A stretch of 57,816 bases of DNA, from the NCBI RefSeq assembly GCF_024345995.1, contig NZ_JAGQCE010000017.1, positions 1 through 57,816 of the forward strand, written 5' to 3'. Shown here piece by piece: positions 23,153 through 29,885 of the stretch. Under the pieces are notes generated by a model. That model was not told the DNA's origin. It searched no databases and saw only the letters and a program-made list of their open reading frames with translations. Made by a program: the position numbers and the translations under genes. This DNA is from Synechococcus sp. Cruz-7E5 (GTDB lineage: Bacteria; Cyanobacteriota; Cyanobacteriia; PCC-6307; Cyanobiaceae). The first letter of the stretch is position 1. Each line of letters begins with the position of its first letter.

Positions 23153-23341
23153 TCACCAGGGTTTGCCCTTGCGCAGGTAGGCCTCCACTTCCGCCTTGCG
23201 GATCACCCGCGACTCGTGGTTGTTGCTGATCTGCACCAGGCCACCGGTGATGGAGGCGGTGACGCGCCAGGGGCCGGGTTCAGCAGGCCCCGCCGGGGCT
23301 TCGCCCAGTACGGCTGCCAGCGCGTCTCGTACTCCAACCAT
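23153..23341 (-). CDS. Hypothetical small protein
   Basis: A 62-residue protein, MVGVRDALAAVLGEAPAGPA onwards. The second half (WRVTASITGGLVQISNNHES, then RVIRKAEVEAYLRKGKPW) looks like a compact beta-alpha fold. ATG 23341 lies 23 bp from an ATGGCAAGAGGTG box. Convergent with the gene at 22780. Family unknown. Confidence 0.4.
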   Translation of the reverse strand: MVGVRDALAAVLGEAPAGPAEPGPWRVTASITGGLVQISNNHESRVIRKAEVEAYLRKGKPW

Positions 23342-23363
23342 CGAACCTCTTGCCTCTCCACAC

Positions 23364-23373
23364 CTCTTGCCAT
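23364..23373 (-). promoter_or_regulatory. TGGCAAGAGG box
   Basis: Minus-strand ATGGCAAGAG then GTG, 23 bp before the start at 23341. A variant of the boxes at 9946, 14472 and 21500. Confidence 0.3.
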
Positions 23374-23494
23374 TGATGAAAACGGGACCCCACCAGCACG
23401 GGCCCGTGGCACGGATCTCGCTGGATGGTCACCGCCACCAAAAGGGCCATCTGCGCCTGATCTGGAACAGATTGGAGCGATTGCGGAGGTGGGT

Positions 23495-24022
23495 GTGCTG
23501 ACTGATGGCCGTGTACTCGCTCTGGTCTGTGGACTGGGACTGCTGGCGCAGGCCTCGCCTGCTCGCACTGACGAGGTGATCGGCCGTCCTGGCGACGGCG
23601 GGATCATCACGGTGCGGCCGGCCAAGCAGCACGACAGCCGCCAGGGTCTGGGTCGATTCGTGGGCATCTCCGGTGCCAACAGCGGGGCCCGCACGCTCTC
23701 GCTCAACCGCATCGTCATCCCGGCCGGTGCCAAGGCCCGGGCTCATCGCCACCGCAACTACGAGACGGCGATCTACCTGCTGCAGGGAATGGTGGAAACC
23801 CGATATGGCGCCGGTCTGCTCCAGCGGGTGGTGAACCGCGCTGGCGATTTCATCTTCATTCCCGCCGATCTGCCCCATCAACCGGTGAATCTCAGCGCCA
23901 CGGAACCAGCGATCGCGATCGTCACCCGCTCCGACCCCAACGAGCAGGAAAGCGTGGAGCTGCTTGACGATGCCGGTCAGCCCCTGCCAGCTCACCACCA
24001 GCACGGTCCCGCCCATCCCTGA
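23495..24022 (+). CDS. Cupin-domain protein with signal peptide
   Basis: A 175-residue protein with a GTG start at 23495, preceded by GGAGGT 5 nt away. The start VLTDGRVLALVCGLGLLAQA followed by SPART looks like a signal peptide. About residues 55-150 form one cupin barrel: IVIPAGAKARAHRHRNYETA, YLLQGMVETRYG, and AGDFIFIPADLPHQPVNL. The metal-binding H-x-H, E and later H are visible. Probably a small periplasmic metal-binding or sugar-related protein; substrate unknown. Convergent with a decayed region. It may be ordinary chromosomal cargo. Confidence 0.7.
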   Translation: MLTDGRVLALVCGLGLLAQASPARTDEVIGRPGDGGIITVRPAKQHDSRQGLGRFVGISGANSGARTLSLNRIVIPAGAKARAHRHRNYETAIYLLQGMVETRYGAGLLQRVVNRAGDFIFIPADLPHQPVNLSATEPAIAIVTRSDPNEQESVELLDDAGQPLPAHHQHGPAHP

Positions 24023-24102
24023 ACCGATCGGCTGCCAGCGGGTTGAGAAAGACCATGGGCCAGTAACAGCAAAGCCCGTCAGCAGCAGCGGCCCTGAGCT
24101 GA

Positions 24103-24300
24103 TGCCTCTCTCGGCTGCCTCCATGTACACGGCGGACGCGCAAGGAGCAGGCTCGCTACCAGGCAGAAGCCGACCTGCGCAGGCTGCGCCGCGCTGAGGA
24201 GATCCGCTCTCAACCCTCCAGGCCCAAGGTGGCGGTGCAGATCGCCAACGAGGACATACGAGCGCTGGAGAAGATCAAGAAACGGATCCGAGGGGGGTGT
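24103..24300 (+). pseudogene. Start-less fragment of a charged helical protein
   Basis: An open frame from 24103 reads TRKEQARYQAEADLRRLRRA, then VAVQIANEDIRALEKIKKRI before running into leader 5. No usable start codon precedes it. The amphipathic, charged composition is coding-like. Probably the tail of a truncated gene. Family unknown. Confidence 0.25.
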
Positions 24301-24318
24301 CGCGCAGGAGTCCTCATG

Positions 24319-24403
24319 GTCTGCGGCGGCGCAAGGGCTGACGCGAGTTCGCACAGCGGAGCTGCGCGAACCCTTGCCCTCGCCGCAGTCACCACTCGGG
24401 GTC
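24319..24403 (+). repeat. Hairpin leader, copy 5 (upstream of broken ardC)
   Basis: CTGCGGCG (24319-24326) pairs with CGCCGCAG (24381-24388) and GCAAGGG (24329-24335) with CCCTTGC (24371-24377), both perfect, with an inner TTCGC/GCGAA pair. GTCAC at 24388 and GGGGTCCT follow; the ATG at 24420 is 32 bp after GTCAC. Confidence 0.65.
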
Positions 24404-24419
24404 CTGCGTTTTGCCGACC

Positions 24420-25121
24420 ATGGCCGCGTCCCAGTCCCGCTCACGCAAATCCTTCGATGGCCCCACAGCAGAAGAGAAGATCGTTGCCTCCTTGATCGAG
24501 CTGCTGGAGGCAGTATCTGCCCCCTGGCGGCGGCCCTGGGATGGCAGCGGCGGTGGCCACCACGTGAATCTGCTCTCGGGTCATCGCTACCGCGGCGCCA
24601 ATCCGATCCTGCTCACCCTCGGCATGCACATCCGGGGTTCTGCTCTGCCGTTCTGGTGCGGCTTTGCCGAGGCCAGGAAGCTCGGCATCTTCCACCGCAA
24701 GGGCAGCAAGGCGGTTCACATCCTGCGGCCCCAGCTCCACAGCCGCGAGGAGTCTGGCGTTGGTGGTGAAGTCACCCTGCGCAGCTGGGCCAGCTACCGG
24801 CCGGTGGCGGCCTTCAATCCCGCCGATCTCGAAGGCGAGGCCCTTCCCGCCCTGATCTAAGCCCGCAAGGCGGCCGAAGGTGTGGAGGCCAAGCCGGAGC
24901 CCCAGCGCCTGGAAGCGGCAGAAGCCGTGCTGTGTGCCTGGCCGGTGCCGGTCAGCTTTGGCGGGGATCGGGCCTGCTATCTGCCCGCGATCGATCGGAT
25001 CCAGCTGCCCGATCGCGCCAGCTATCACTCACCCGCCGGCCTCTGTGCCACATGGGCACATGAGCAGATCCACTCAACCGGCCATGAGTCCCGCCTCAAG
25101 CGGGATACAGTCGGACAATAA
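24420..25121 (+). pseudogene. ardC: ardC paralogue broken by an in-frame stop and 3' truncation
   Basis: Starts MAASQSRSRKSFDGPTAEEK and tracks the intact ardC at 4268 throughout. A TAA at 24858-24860 replaces an Ala codon in the LIAAR position of the intact copy. The frame stays open afterwards and still encodes WAHEQIHSTGHESRLKRD, including the HExxH zinc site, before it is cut at 25121. The third zinc ligand region is missing. The first part would give a 146-residue ssDNA-binding-only protein. It keeps the hairpin leader of its own. Confidence 0.75.
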
Positions 25122-25234
25122 CGATCAGGCTGTTGGCGGCCAGAGCAAGAAGGTGCGGGTGTCCGCCCCTTCAGTGGAGGCTTTCGCAGGCTTGCCTGTC
25201 ACCGTTGAGGCCCGGATCGATACGCATGATTACA

Positions 25235-25612
25235 TCAGCGCCGGTACATCCCCGCGCCTGGTGCTCCGAAGCCCGCTCCAGGGCGAACCCCGGCTCCGGA
25301 GGCAGGCCCACCGAGACCACCTGGATTCTCCACGGGTCGTGCCTCCACACCGACACCTGCTTCTCCCACACCGGCGCCGGGCAGGACCCCTGCACCTGAG
25401 GCGGGGCCGCCGAAACCACCTGCGCCCACCCCTGGTTCCCGATCGAGGCCCAGCCCTGCCGCACCGAACCCTGCCCCGGGAGCCACACCCGCCCCGGATG
25501 CCGGGCCCCCGATCCCCCCCGGGTTCGGACGTGCCAAGCCGGCTCCGCCGGAAGCAAGGGACAAGGCCACACCAGCCAAAGCCAGAACTGCGAGTGCGTT
25601 GAGCTTTCGCAT
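25235..25612 (-). CDS. Secreted Gly-rich protein with three tandem repeats
   Basis: A 125-residue protein. The ATG at 25612 gives a signal peptide (MRKLNALAVLALAGVALSLA then SGGAG). The rest is three repeats of about 38-41 residues sharing GG-x-GGPASGAGV-x-PGAG-x-G (GGIGG, GGFGG, GGLGG versions). This is a surface or extracellular Gly-rich protein of unknown role. The repeat nature makes the length variable by recombination. Convergent with the ardC remnant. Confidence 0.5.
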   Translation of the reverse strand: MRKLNALAVLALAGVALSLASGGAGLARPNPGGIGGPASGAGVAPGAGFGAAGLGLDREPGVGAGGFGGPASGAGVLPGAGVGEAGVGVEARPVENPGGLGGPASGAGVRPGAGFGAPGAGMYRR

Positions 25613-25713
25613 GACCCATGGTTCCGTGGAGTCCCTTCCTCCTAACAGGGCGCACGGCTGAACTCCCTGGCTCTGAGCGTTCCTTCGCAGAGCCATGAAG
25701 CGTCGGGCAACGA

Positions 25714-26190
25714 TCAGCGCAGCCGAACCGGCCGAAAGTCCCAGGGGCGGGTAATCCCGCCCGGCATCTTCCAAACCCCGAAGCGGCTGCGGGACGCCCG
25801 GAACTCAGCATCGAGATACTCATTGGCGTTGCATTGGCCCAGGTGTTGGCGGTAGGCAAAGGCCATGCCGTCTTCCACCAGCGCCAGGTTGAGATTCACC
25901 TCCCCGATCACCTCCGCCCCCGTGCGGCCAAAGCGATCCACCCTCTGGGGCCTCAGCGTCACGCTGGAGCCCAGCCGCAGCCGGCTCTGCAGATAGCTGC
26001 GGGCGTTGGCGCCATCAGGGGGCTGCGCCATCTCGGGGGCGTCGATGCAGGCCAAGCGGATCGTGTCGCCATCACCGATCGAGAGCACAGTGGCGGAAGT
26101 CGGCCCTTGGGACTGCGCCATGGCCTCAGAGAAGCCGTTGCCCCACCAGGCGATGAGGGCAACGGCGCCGATCAGGGTCCACCTGATCAC
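25714..26190 (-). CDS. Thermonuclease-family protein, secreted or membrane-anchored
   Basis: A 158-residue protein if started at the GTG 26190, which overlaps the end of the hepT remnant. IRWTLIGAVALIAWWGNGFS is a signal or anchor segment. SNase motifs are TVLSIGDGDTIRLACIDAPE, VDRFGRTGAEV, AYRQHL and RPWDF. The usual Arg-Asp-Glu set is present except that the segment after DAPE is MAQPPDG, so the Glu near residue 60 is not clearly aligned. Similar in plan to the gene at 15536 but without Excalibur. In-frame upstream ATG at 26253 would overlap hepT more. Confidence 0.75.
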   Translation of the reverse strand: MIRWTLIGAVALIAWWGNGFSEAMAQSQGPTSATVLSIGDGDTIRLACIDAPEMAQPPDGANARSYLQSRLRLGSSVTLRPQRVDRFGRTGAEVIGEVNLNLALVEDGMAFAYRQHLGQCNANEYLDAEFRASRSRFGVWKMPGGITRPWDFRPVRLR

Positions 26191-26519
26191 ACCCTGAGCA
26201 GAGGCTCGATCTCCATCAGGAGAGCGGGCAGTTGCTCGCTCAAGGTGATCCACACCTCCTCGAGATCCACACGGTCATAGGCATGGATAAGCACGTCCCG
26301 CATCCCGGCCATCTCCCGCCAGGGAATCTGCGGATGTTGCTGGCGGCAGTTGTCGCTCAGCCGCTTGGTGGCTTCTCAAATGATCATGAGATTGCGCACC
26401 ACCGCGTCCTGCAAAACGTCGCTGGCCCGGAACGTCTCGCGATCGGGGATGGGAAAGCCTTGAACCCGTCGGATCGCGGTCAGGATGTCGCCCAGGGCAT
26501 CACGGTCCCTAGGATCCAT
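26187..26519 (-). pseudogene. hepT: HepT-like ribonuclease toxin (DUF86) with internal stop
   Basis: Reads MDPRDRDALGDILTAIRRVQ and RETFRASDVLQDAVVRNLMI, then I-stop-EATKRLSDNCRQQHPQIPW, REMAGMRDVLIHAYDRVDLE and a normal end. In HepT families a Gly sits where TGA occurs (IIGEA), so the lesion is a GGA-to-TGA type nonsense change. The RNase motif R-x4-6-H (RDVLIHAY) survives downstream but would not be translated. Its ATG overlaps the partner gene stop (TGATG). A sequencing error is possible. Confidence 0.7.
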
Positions 26520-26806
26520 CACAGGGGAATCGCATCGCGCTCAGCAGAGGCCAGGGCGCTTGGCTTGAGATTACGGCGGCGAATCAGATCCACGCGGCAA
26601 TGCAGCGTGTCCTCCAGGGCCAGCTTCAGGGCGATGCGCTCCAGCAGGCCGGTACGGGGGGGCAGATCCACCAGGAGGTCCAGATCACTATCGGGTCCGG
26701 CCTGATCACGGGCCACTGAGCACGGCGCCGCCAGATTGGTGGCGCCGTGCTCAGTGGCGATCTCCTGGATCCTTGGAGCCTGAGCCAGCAGTTCGTCGAG
26801 GCGCAT
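26519..26806 (-). CDS. mntA: MntA-like minimal nucleotidyltransferase antitoxin, motif altered
   Basis: A 95-residue protein of the minimal nucleotidyltransferase family, beginning MRLDELLAQAPRIQEIATEH. The NTase motif is degenerate: family GS (VFGS-ARG) reads APCSVARDQ. DSDLDLLVD supplies the two catalytic Asp. It is the standard partner of HepT and neutralises it by adenylation. With HepT broken, the pair may be decaying together. Confidence 0.7.
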   Translation of the reverse strand: MRLDELLAQAPRIQEIATEHGATNLAAPCSVARDQAGPDSDLDLLVDLPPRTGLLERIALKLALEDTLHCRVDLIRRRNLKPSALASAERDAIPL

Positions 26807-26925
26807 AGCAGCCCAGAAGCCACGGGCAGCCTAAGAGAAGCGGTTCTGCTCGGCTGGCTTCCCCGGTTCATGCTCACCGCCGGACTCAGTTCCAATGAGA
26901 AGGGCGCCCCGTGTCGGGCGCCCTT

Positions 26926-26975
26926 GGGCCGGTTGCAGGGCTTGGGCTCGCGCTGCCCTGGTCGAGGCCTCTGAT
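26926..26975. repeat. Dispersed repeat, copy A
   Basis: GGGCCGGTTGCAGGG, then GCTGCCCTGGTCGAGGCCTC and TGATTCA. Copy B is at 55814-55876 and a partial copy C at 33936-33960 (TTGGTCGTGGCCTCTGATTC). No coding meaning is seen. Could be a miniature element or a decayed insertion end. Confidence 0.45.
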
Positions 26976-27152
26976 TCATTGATAGATCCGATTGGCCGTG
27001 GCGTCGGTACGGCAAACCGATCCACCGAAGCGCGGCCGTCTCCAGTGTGGGTTTGGCACGGTCCCCTCAGATTCGCTCCCTCCGAGACCTTTCAGCCAGG
27101 AGTCAGGCCACGCAGATTGGGAGCAGCCCAACAGGATCCACAGGCGTCGCTG

Positions 27153-27809
27153 ATGTGTGGCCGCTATTCGCTCACCAGCACAATCGATCAGTTGCTGCCA
27201 AGGCTCAAGGGTCCTCTGCCGGAGGGTTTCCTGGAGCACTACCAGCCCCGGCAGCAGGTAAGGCCTGGCGAACCGCTGCTGATCCAGCGGCAGCAGCAAG
27301 GCCGGCTGGAGGTGGGCTATGCGCAGTGGGGCCTCGTGCCGAGCTGGCTGAAGGACACCCGCGGCAAGAGCCGGCCAATCAATGCCCGCAGCGAGACGGT
27401 GAGCCAGAAGCCGTTCTTTCGTGGTCCCTGGCGCCATCACCGCTGCCTGCTGCCGGCCGATGGCTTCTACGAATGGCGGCCGCCCCAGGAAGGGGAAGGC
27501 CATGGCCCCAAAGGGAAGAAGCAGCCCTACTGGATCCGCCGCCAGGACGGCGCCCCCTTCTGGCTGGGCGGGCTGTGGGACCACTGGATCGGTCCCGATG
27601 GCAGCGAGCTCCAGACCTGCTGCATCCTCACCACCACCCCCAACGCCCTGCTGCGTCCTATCCACGACCGCATGCCTGTGGTGATCAATGATGGATGGGA
27701 AGAGGCCTGGTTGATGCCGGAAGCAGCAGCCGAATTGAGGGCCATGGAGGCGCTGATGGCCCCCTGGGATCCCGCCGGTTGGGAAGTGATTCCGGTGGAC
27801 TGGTTGTGA
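27153..27809 (+). CDS. yedK: SOS-response associated peptidase (HMCES/YedK family)
   Basis: A 218-residue protein. ATG 27153 is followed by CGRYSL, exposing Cys2, which crosslinks abasic sites in ssDNA. Other family signatures: WGLVPSW, NARSETV with the conserved Asn, CLLPADGFYEW with the active-site Glu, and H in PIHDRMPVVI. It protects replication forks at abasic sites. Length is normal and catalytic residues intact. Upstream 27000-27150 holds a repeat copy and no gene. Convergent with the small membrane protein. Confidence 0.9.
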   Translation: MCGRYSLTSTIDQLLPRLKGPLPEGFLEHYQPRQQVRPGEPLLIQRQQQGRLEVGYAQWGLVPSWLKDTRGKSRPINARSETVSQKPFFRGPWRHHRCLLPADGFYEWRPPQEGEGHGPKGKKQPYWIRRQDGAPFWLGGLWDHWIGPDGSELQTCCILTTTPNALLRPIHDRMPVVINDGWEEAWLMPEAAAELRAMEALMAPWDPAGWEVIPVDWL

Positions 27810-27864
27810 TCTGCAAACTTGCTCTGGTCATCGATTGATGAACAGGCGCCCAAGCTTGAGGTAC

Positions 27865-28044
27865 TCAATCCCCAAGCTTCTTGTCTAGCCACTGCGTCAC
27901 CACATAGACACCGATGAACATCGGCAGATACGCGATCCACATGTTGGGGAGGTCCAGCTCTGAGTTGTTGATCAGAACAAGCCCGCCATAACTAATCAGG
28001 CCATAGATCAATGTTCTACGCAGTGGCCCAACAAGCTTCTTCAA
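27865..28044 (-). CDS. Small membrane protein, start uncertain
   Basis: A 59-residue protein if started at TTG 28044. The frame is open to about 28097, but ATG is absent. It has two hydrophobic segments (TLIYGLISYGGLVLI and MWIAYLPMFIGVYVVTQWL) and ends KKLGD. It follows the DUF302 gene on the same strand within 60 bp, so it may belong to that operon. No family recognised. Confidence 0.5.
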   Translation of the reverse strand: MKKLVGPLRRTLIYGLISYGGLVLINNSELDLPNMWIAYLPMFIGVYVVTQWLDKKLGD

Positions 28045-28097
28045 GTGAGGTGAAATAGTGGCTCTTTCTATGATATCTGAAGCAGAACTATTGACCC

Positions 28098-28493
28098 CTA
28101 CGCGGCCTCGATGATCGCCGTTGTGGAGGCCTCCACCGCTCGGGCCACATCCTTCAGGGAGGGATCGGCAGAGAGGATGGCGAGCATCGCCTTGGGGCGG
28201 ATCATGCCGATGCGGGTCTGGCCATTTTCTGTGTAGACGGAGATCCGGCAGGGCAGGGCCATGTTGAGCGCCATCGAGGTGCTGAGCACTGTGGCGGCCT
28301 GCTGGGGGTTGCACACCTCGAAGATGCGGCACTGCTCCAGGAACGGCAGGCCATTGCTGCGCAGGGTGTGGCCCAGATCATGCACGGCCAGCACACCGAA
28401 GCCATGCTCCTCCACCGCCTTCTGCAGGGAGTCGCTCGCCTCCTCGAAGGATTTCGGCGTGTCGAGGATGAAGAACGGATCCATGGCTGGCAT
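28098..28493 (-). CDS. DUF302 domain protein
   Basis: A 131-residue cytosolic protein beginning MPAMDPFFILDTPKSFEEAS. DUF302 features: DSLQKAVEEHGFGVLAVHDL at the front, EQCRIFEVCNPQQA in the middle, and LPCRISVYTENGQTRI and IRPKAMLAILS late. The family is linked to metal and redox stress clusters, function unproven. Starts at 28493 in TGATG overlap with the DUF305 gene, so both are coupled. An alternative ATG lies at 28523 inside that gene. Confidence 0.8.
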   Translation of the reverse strand: MPAMDPFFILDTPKSFEEASDSLQKAVEEHGFGVLAVHDLGHTLRSNGLPFLEQCRIFEVCNPQQAATVLSTSMALNMALPCRISVYTENGQTRIGMIRPKAMLAILSADPSLKDVARAVEASTTAIIEAA

Positions 28494-29188
28494 CAGGGTG
28501 TGCCGTACCAGCTGCGGTACCACTGGGTCATCTGCTCGATCTCCTGGCTCTGGACCTTCACCATGGCCTGCTGCAGCTCCCGCAGCTGCGGATGCTGGCT
28601 GTTGGCCTGAGCCATCGAGGCCATCATCACGCCCATGCGGTGGTGGGGAATCATCTGCTCGATGAAAGCGCGATCGAAATCAGCGGCGTTCTTCAGCCAC
28701 TCGATATCGGTGCCCATCATCCCCATGCCCCTTCCAGGCCCGCCCATCATTCCGCCCCTGCCGCCCATCCAGCCCCCCCAGCCGGAATAGACCCCACGGC
28801 CATAACTTCCCCCCCATGCAGGCACATCACCGCCGAACCACTGCCGGTACCAGATCCGCATCTGGGCGTTTTCCTGGGTCTGGCTGGCCTTGATGCTCTT
28901 GGCCAGCTCCTTGATCTCGGGCCGCTTCGCGCGGGTGACGGCGAGATCCGCCATGGCGATCGCCCCCTCATGGTGGGGAATCATCATCACGATGAAGCGC
29001 TGATCGTTCGGGCCCATTCGTCCGGCCCCGTCCCACCCCATGCCGGGACCAGGCTGCTGCCCTCCGCCCCAGCCCTGGGCAAGGCAGGGGCTGTTGACGA
29101 GCAACGCCAGGGCGCAGGCTCCTCCGGCCGCCAGCTGAAGAACCACGATGGATCGCTTCCCTGTGGAGCGATGGTGGACCTGGGCCAT
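28493..29188 (-). CDS. DUF305 family secreted metal-binding protein
   Basis: A 231-residue protein with a signal peptide (ATG 29188, MAQVHHRSTGKRSIVVLQLA, cleavage near CLAQG). It has two DUF305 repeats: FIVMMIPHHEGAIAMADLA and FIEQMIPHHRMGVMMASMA, each with His-His and Met residues that bind copper-like metals. The central Gly/Met-rich linker (MMGGPGRGMGMM) adds more Met ligands. Secreted or periplasmic. The upstream in-frame extension to 29494 is unlikely, because the signal peptide starts here. Coupled to the DUF302 gene downstream. Confidence 0.82.
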   Translation of the reverse strand: MAQVHHRSTGKRSIVVLQLAAGGACALALLVNSPCLAQGWGGGQQPGPGMGWDGAGRMGPNDQRFIVMMIPHHEGAIAMADLAVTRAKRPEIKELAKSIKASQTQENAQMRIWYRQWFGGDVPAWGGSYGRGVYSGWGGWMGGRGGMMGGPGRGMGMMGTDIEWLKNAADFDRAFIEQMIPHHRMGVMMASMAQANSQHPQLRELQQAMVKVQSQEIEQMTQWYRSWYGTP

Positions 29189-29388
29189 GGATCCGGCCTC
29201 CAAGGCTGCGGGTGTCTTGATCTCCACCCTGGCCACGCCGACATGGTCCGAGGGTCCTTCGAGGCATTGCTTCACGGATCCACCGCACTGCAGTCGGATC
29301 ACACCCTCGGGAAAATCTTCTGATGCAACAGTTTCAGAAGGGTCACGGCGATAGCAGCCACAGGCGCAGGCCACGAACCGATCCGTGG

Positions 29389-29799
29389 ATGCGCCACGTC
29401 CTGACTCTCTTGCTGACCTGTGGGTGGCTGGCAGCTCCGGCGATGGCGACTGAAGTGGAGGCGTGTCGGAACCTGCTGGAGCAACGCAATGCACTGGCCG
29501 AGCAGGCCATGAAGGCCGAAATCGCCTTGGTCCGCACCATCCGTGAACGGATCTGCCCGGTACTCAGCCAGCAGGCCGATCGGGCCAATGCCAACGACCG
29601 CAACGAGCTGACCATCGACTACCAGGCCCTGCTCGTCTGCCGCCACAAGGCGGAAGAACAGCTGCTGCGCAGCCAGCGGGTTCACTACGTCAACCGCCAG
29701 CGGTTCAGGTTCTACACGGCGGCTGGAGCCGAACTGGCCCGGCAAGCCGATGGACTGGATCAGGAGTTGCGGGATCGGAGGTGCTCCCAGCTGCGTTGA
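29389..29799 (+). CDS. Periplasmic hypothetical protein
   Basis: A 136-residue protein. ATG 29389 gives a signal peptide (MRHVLTLLLTCGWLAAPAMA). The mature part is helical and charged with four Cys (ACRNLLEQ, ERICPVLS, LLVCRHKA, DRRCSQLR), likely two disulphides. It is divergent from the DUF305/DUF302 pair and 87 bp before the metal-ATPase gene. Possibly part of the metal cluster. Family unknown. Confidence 0.55.
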   Translation: MRHVLTLLLTCGWLAAPAMATEVEACRNLLEQRNALAEQAMKAEIALVRTIRERICPVLSQQADRANANDRNELTIDYQALLVCRHKAEEQLLRSQRVHYVNRQRFRFYTAAGAELARQADGLDQELRDRRCSQLR

Positions 29800-29834
29800 T
29801 CAGCAACCTGCAGCCACACGGTGCCGCCGGATCC

Positions 29835-29865
29835 TTGACCCTGTAGTGACTACAGGCTGTTTGAT
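29835..29865 (+). promoter_or_regulatory. MerR-type operator/promoter of the metal ATPase gene
   Basis: TTGACC (-35) and TTTGAT (-10) are 19 bp apart, the long spacing used by MerR activators. The perfect dyad CTGTAGTGACTACAG (29841-29855) fills the spacer. Transcription would begin just before the ATG at 29886. Confidence 0.8.
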
Positions 29866-29885
29866 GGGGCCTGGATGACACGGCC

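Noticed and set aside
26187-26519. TGA read as glycine (alternative genetic code)
   Set aside because: Many intact genes in the window end with TGA, and other pseudogenes are present nearby.
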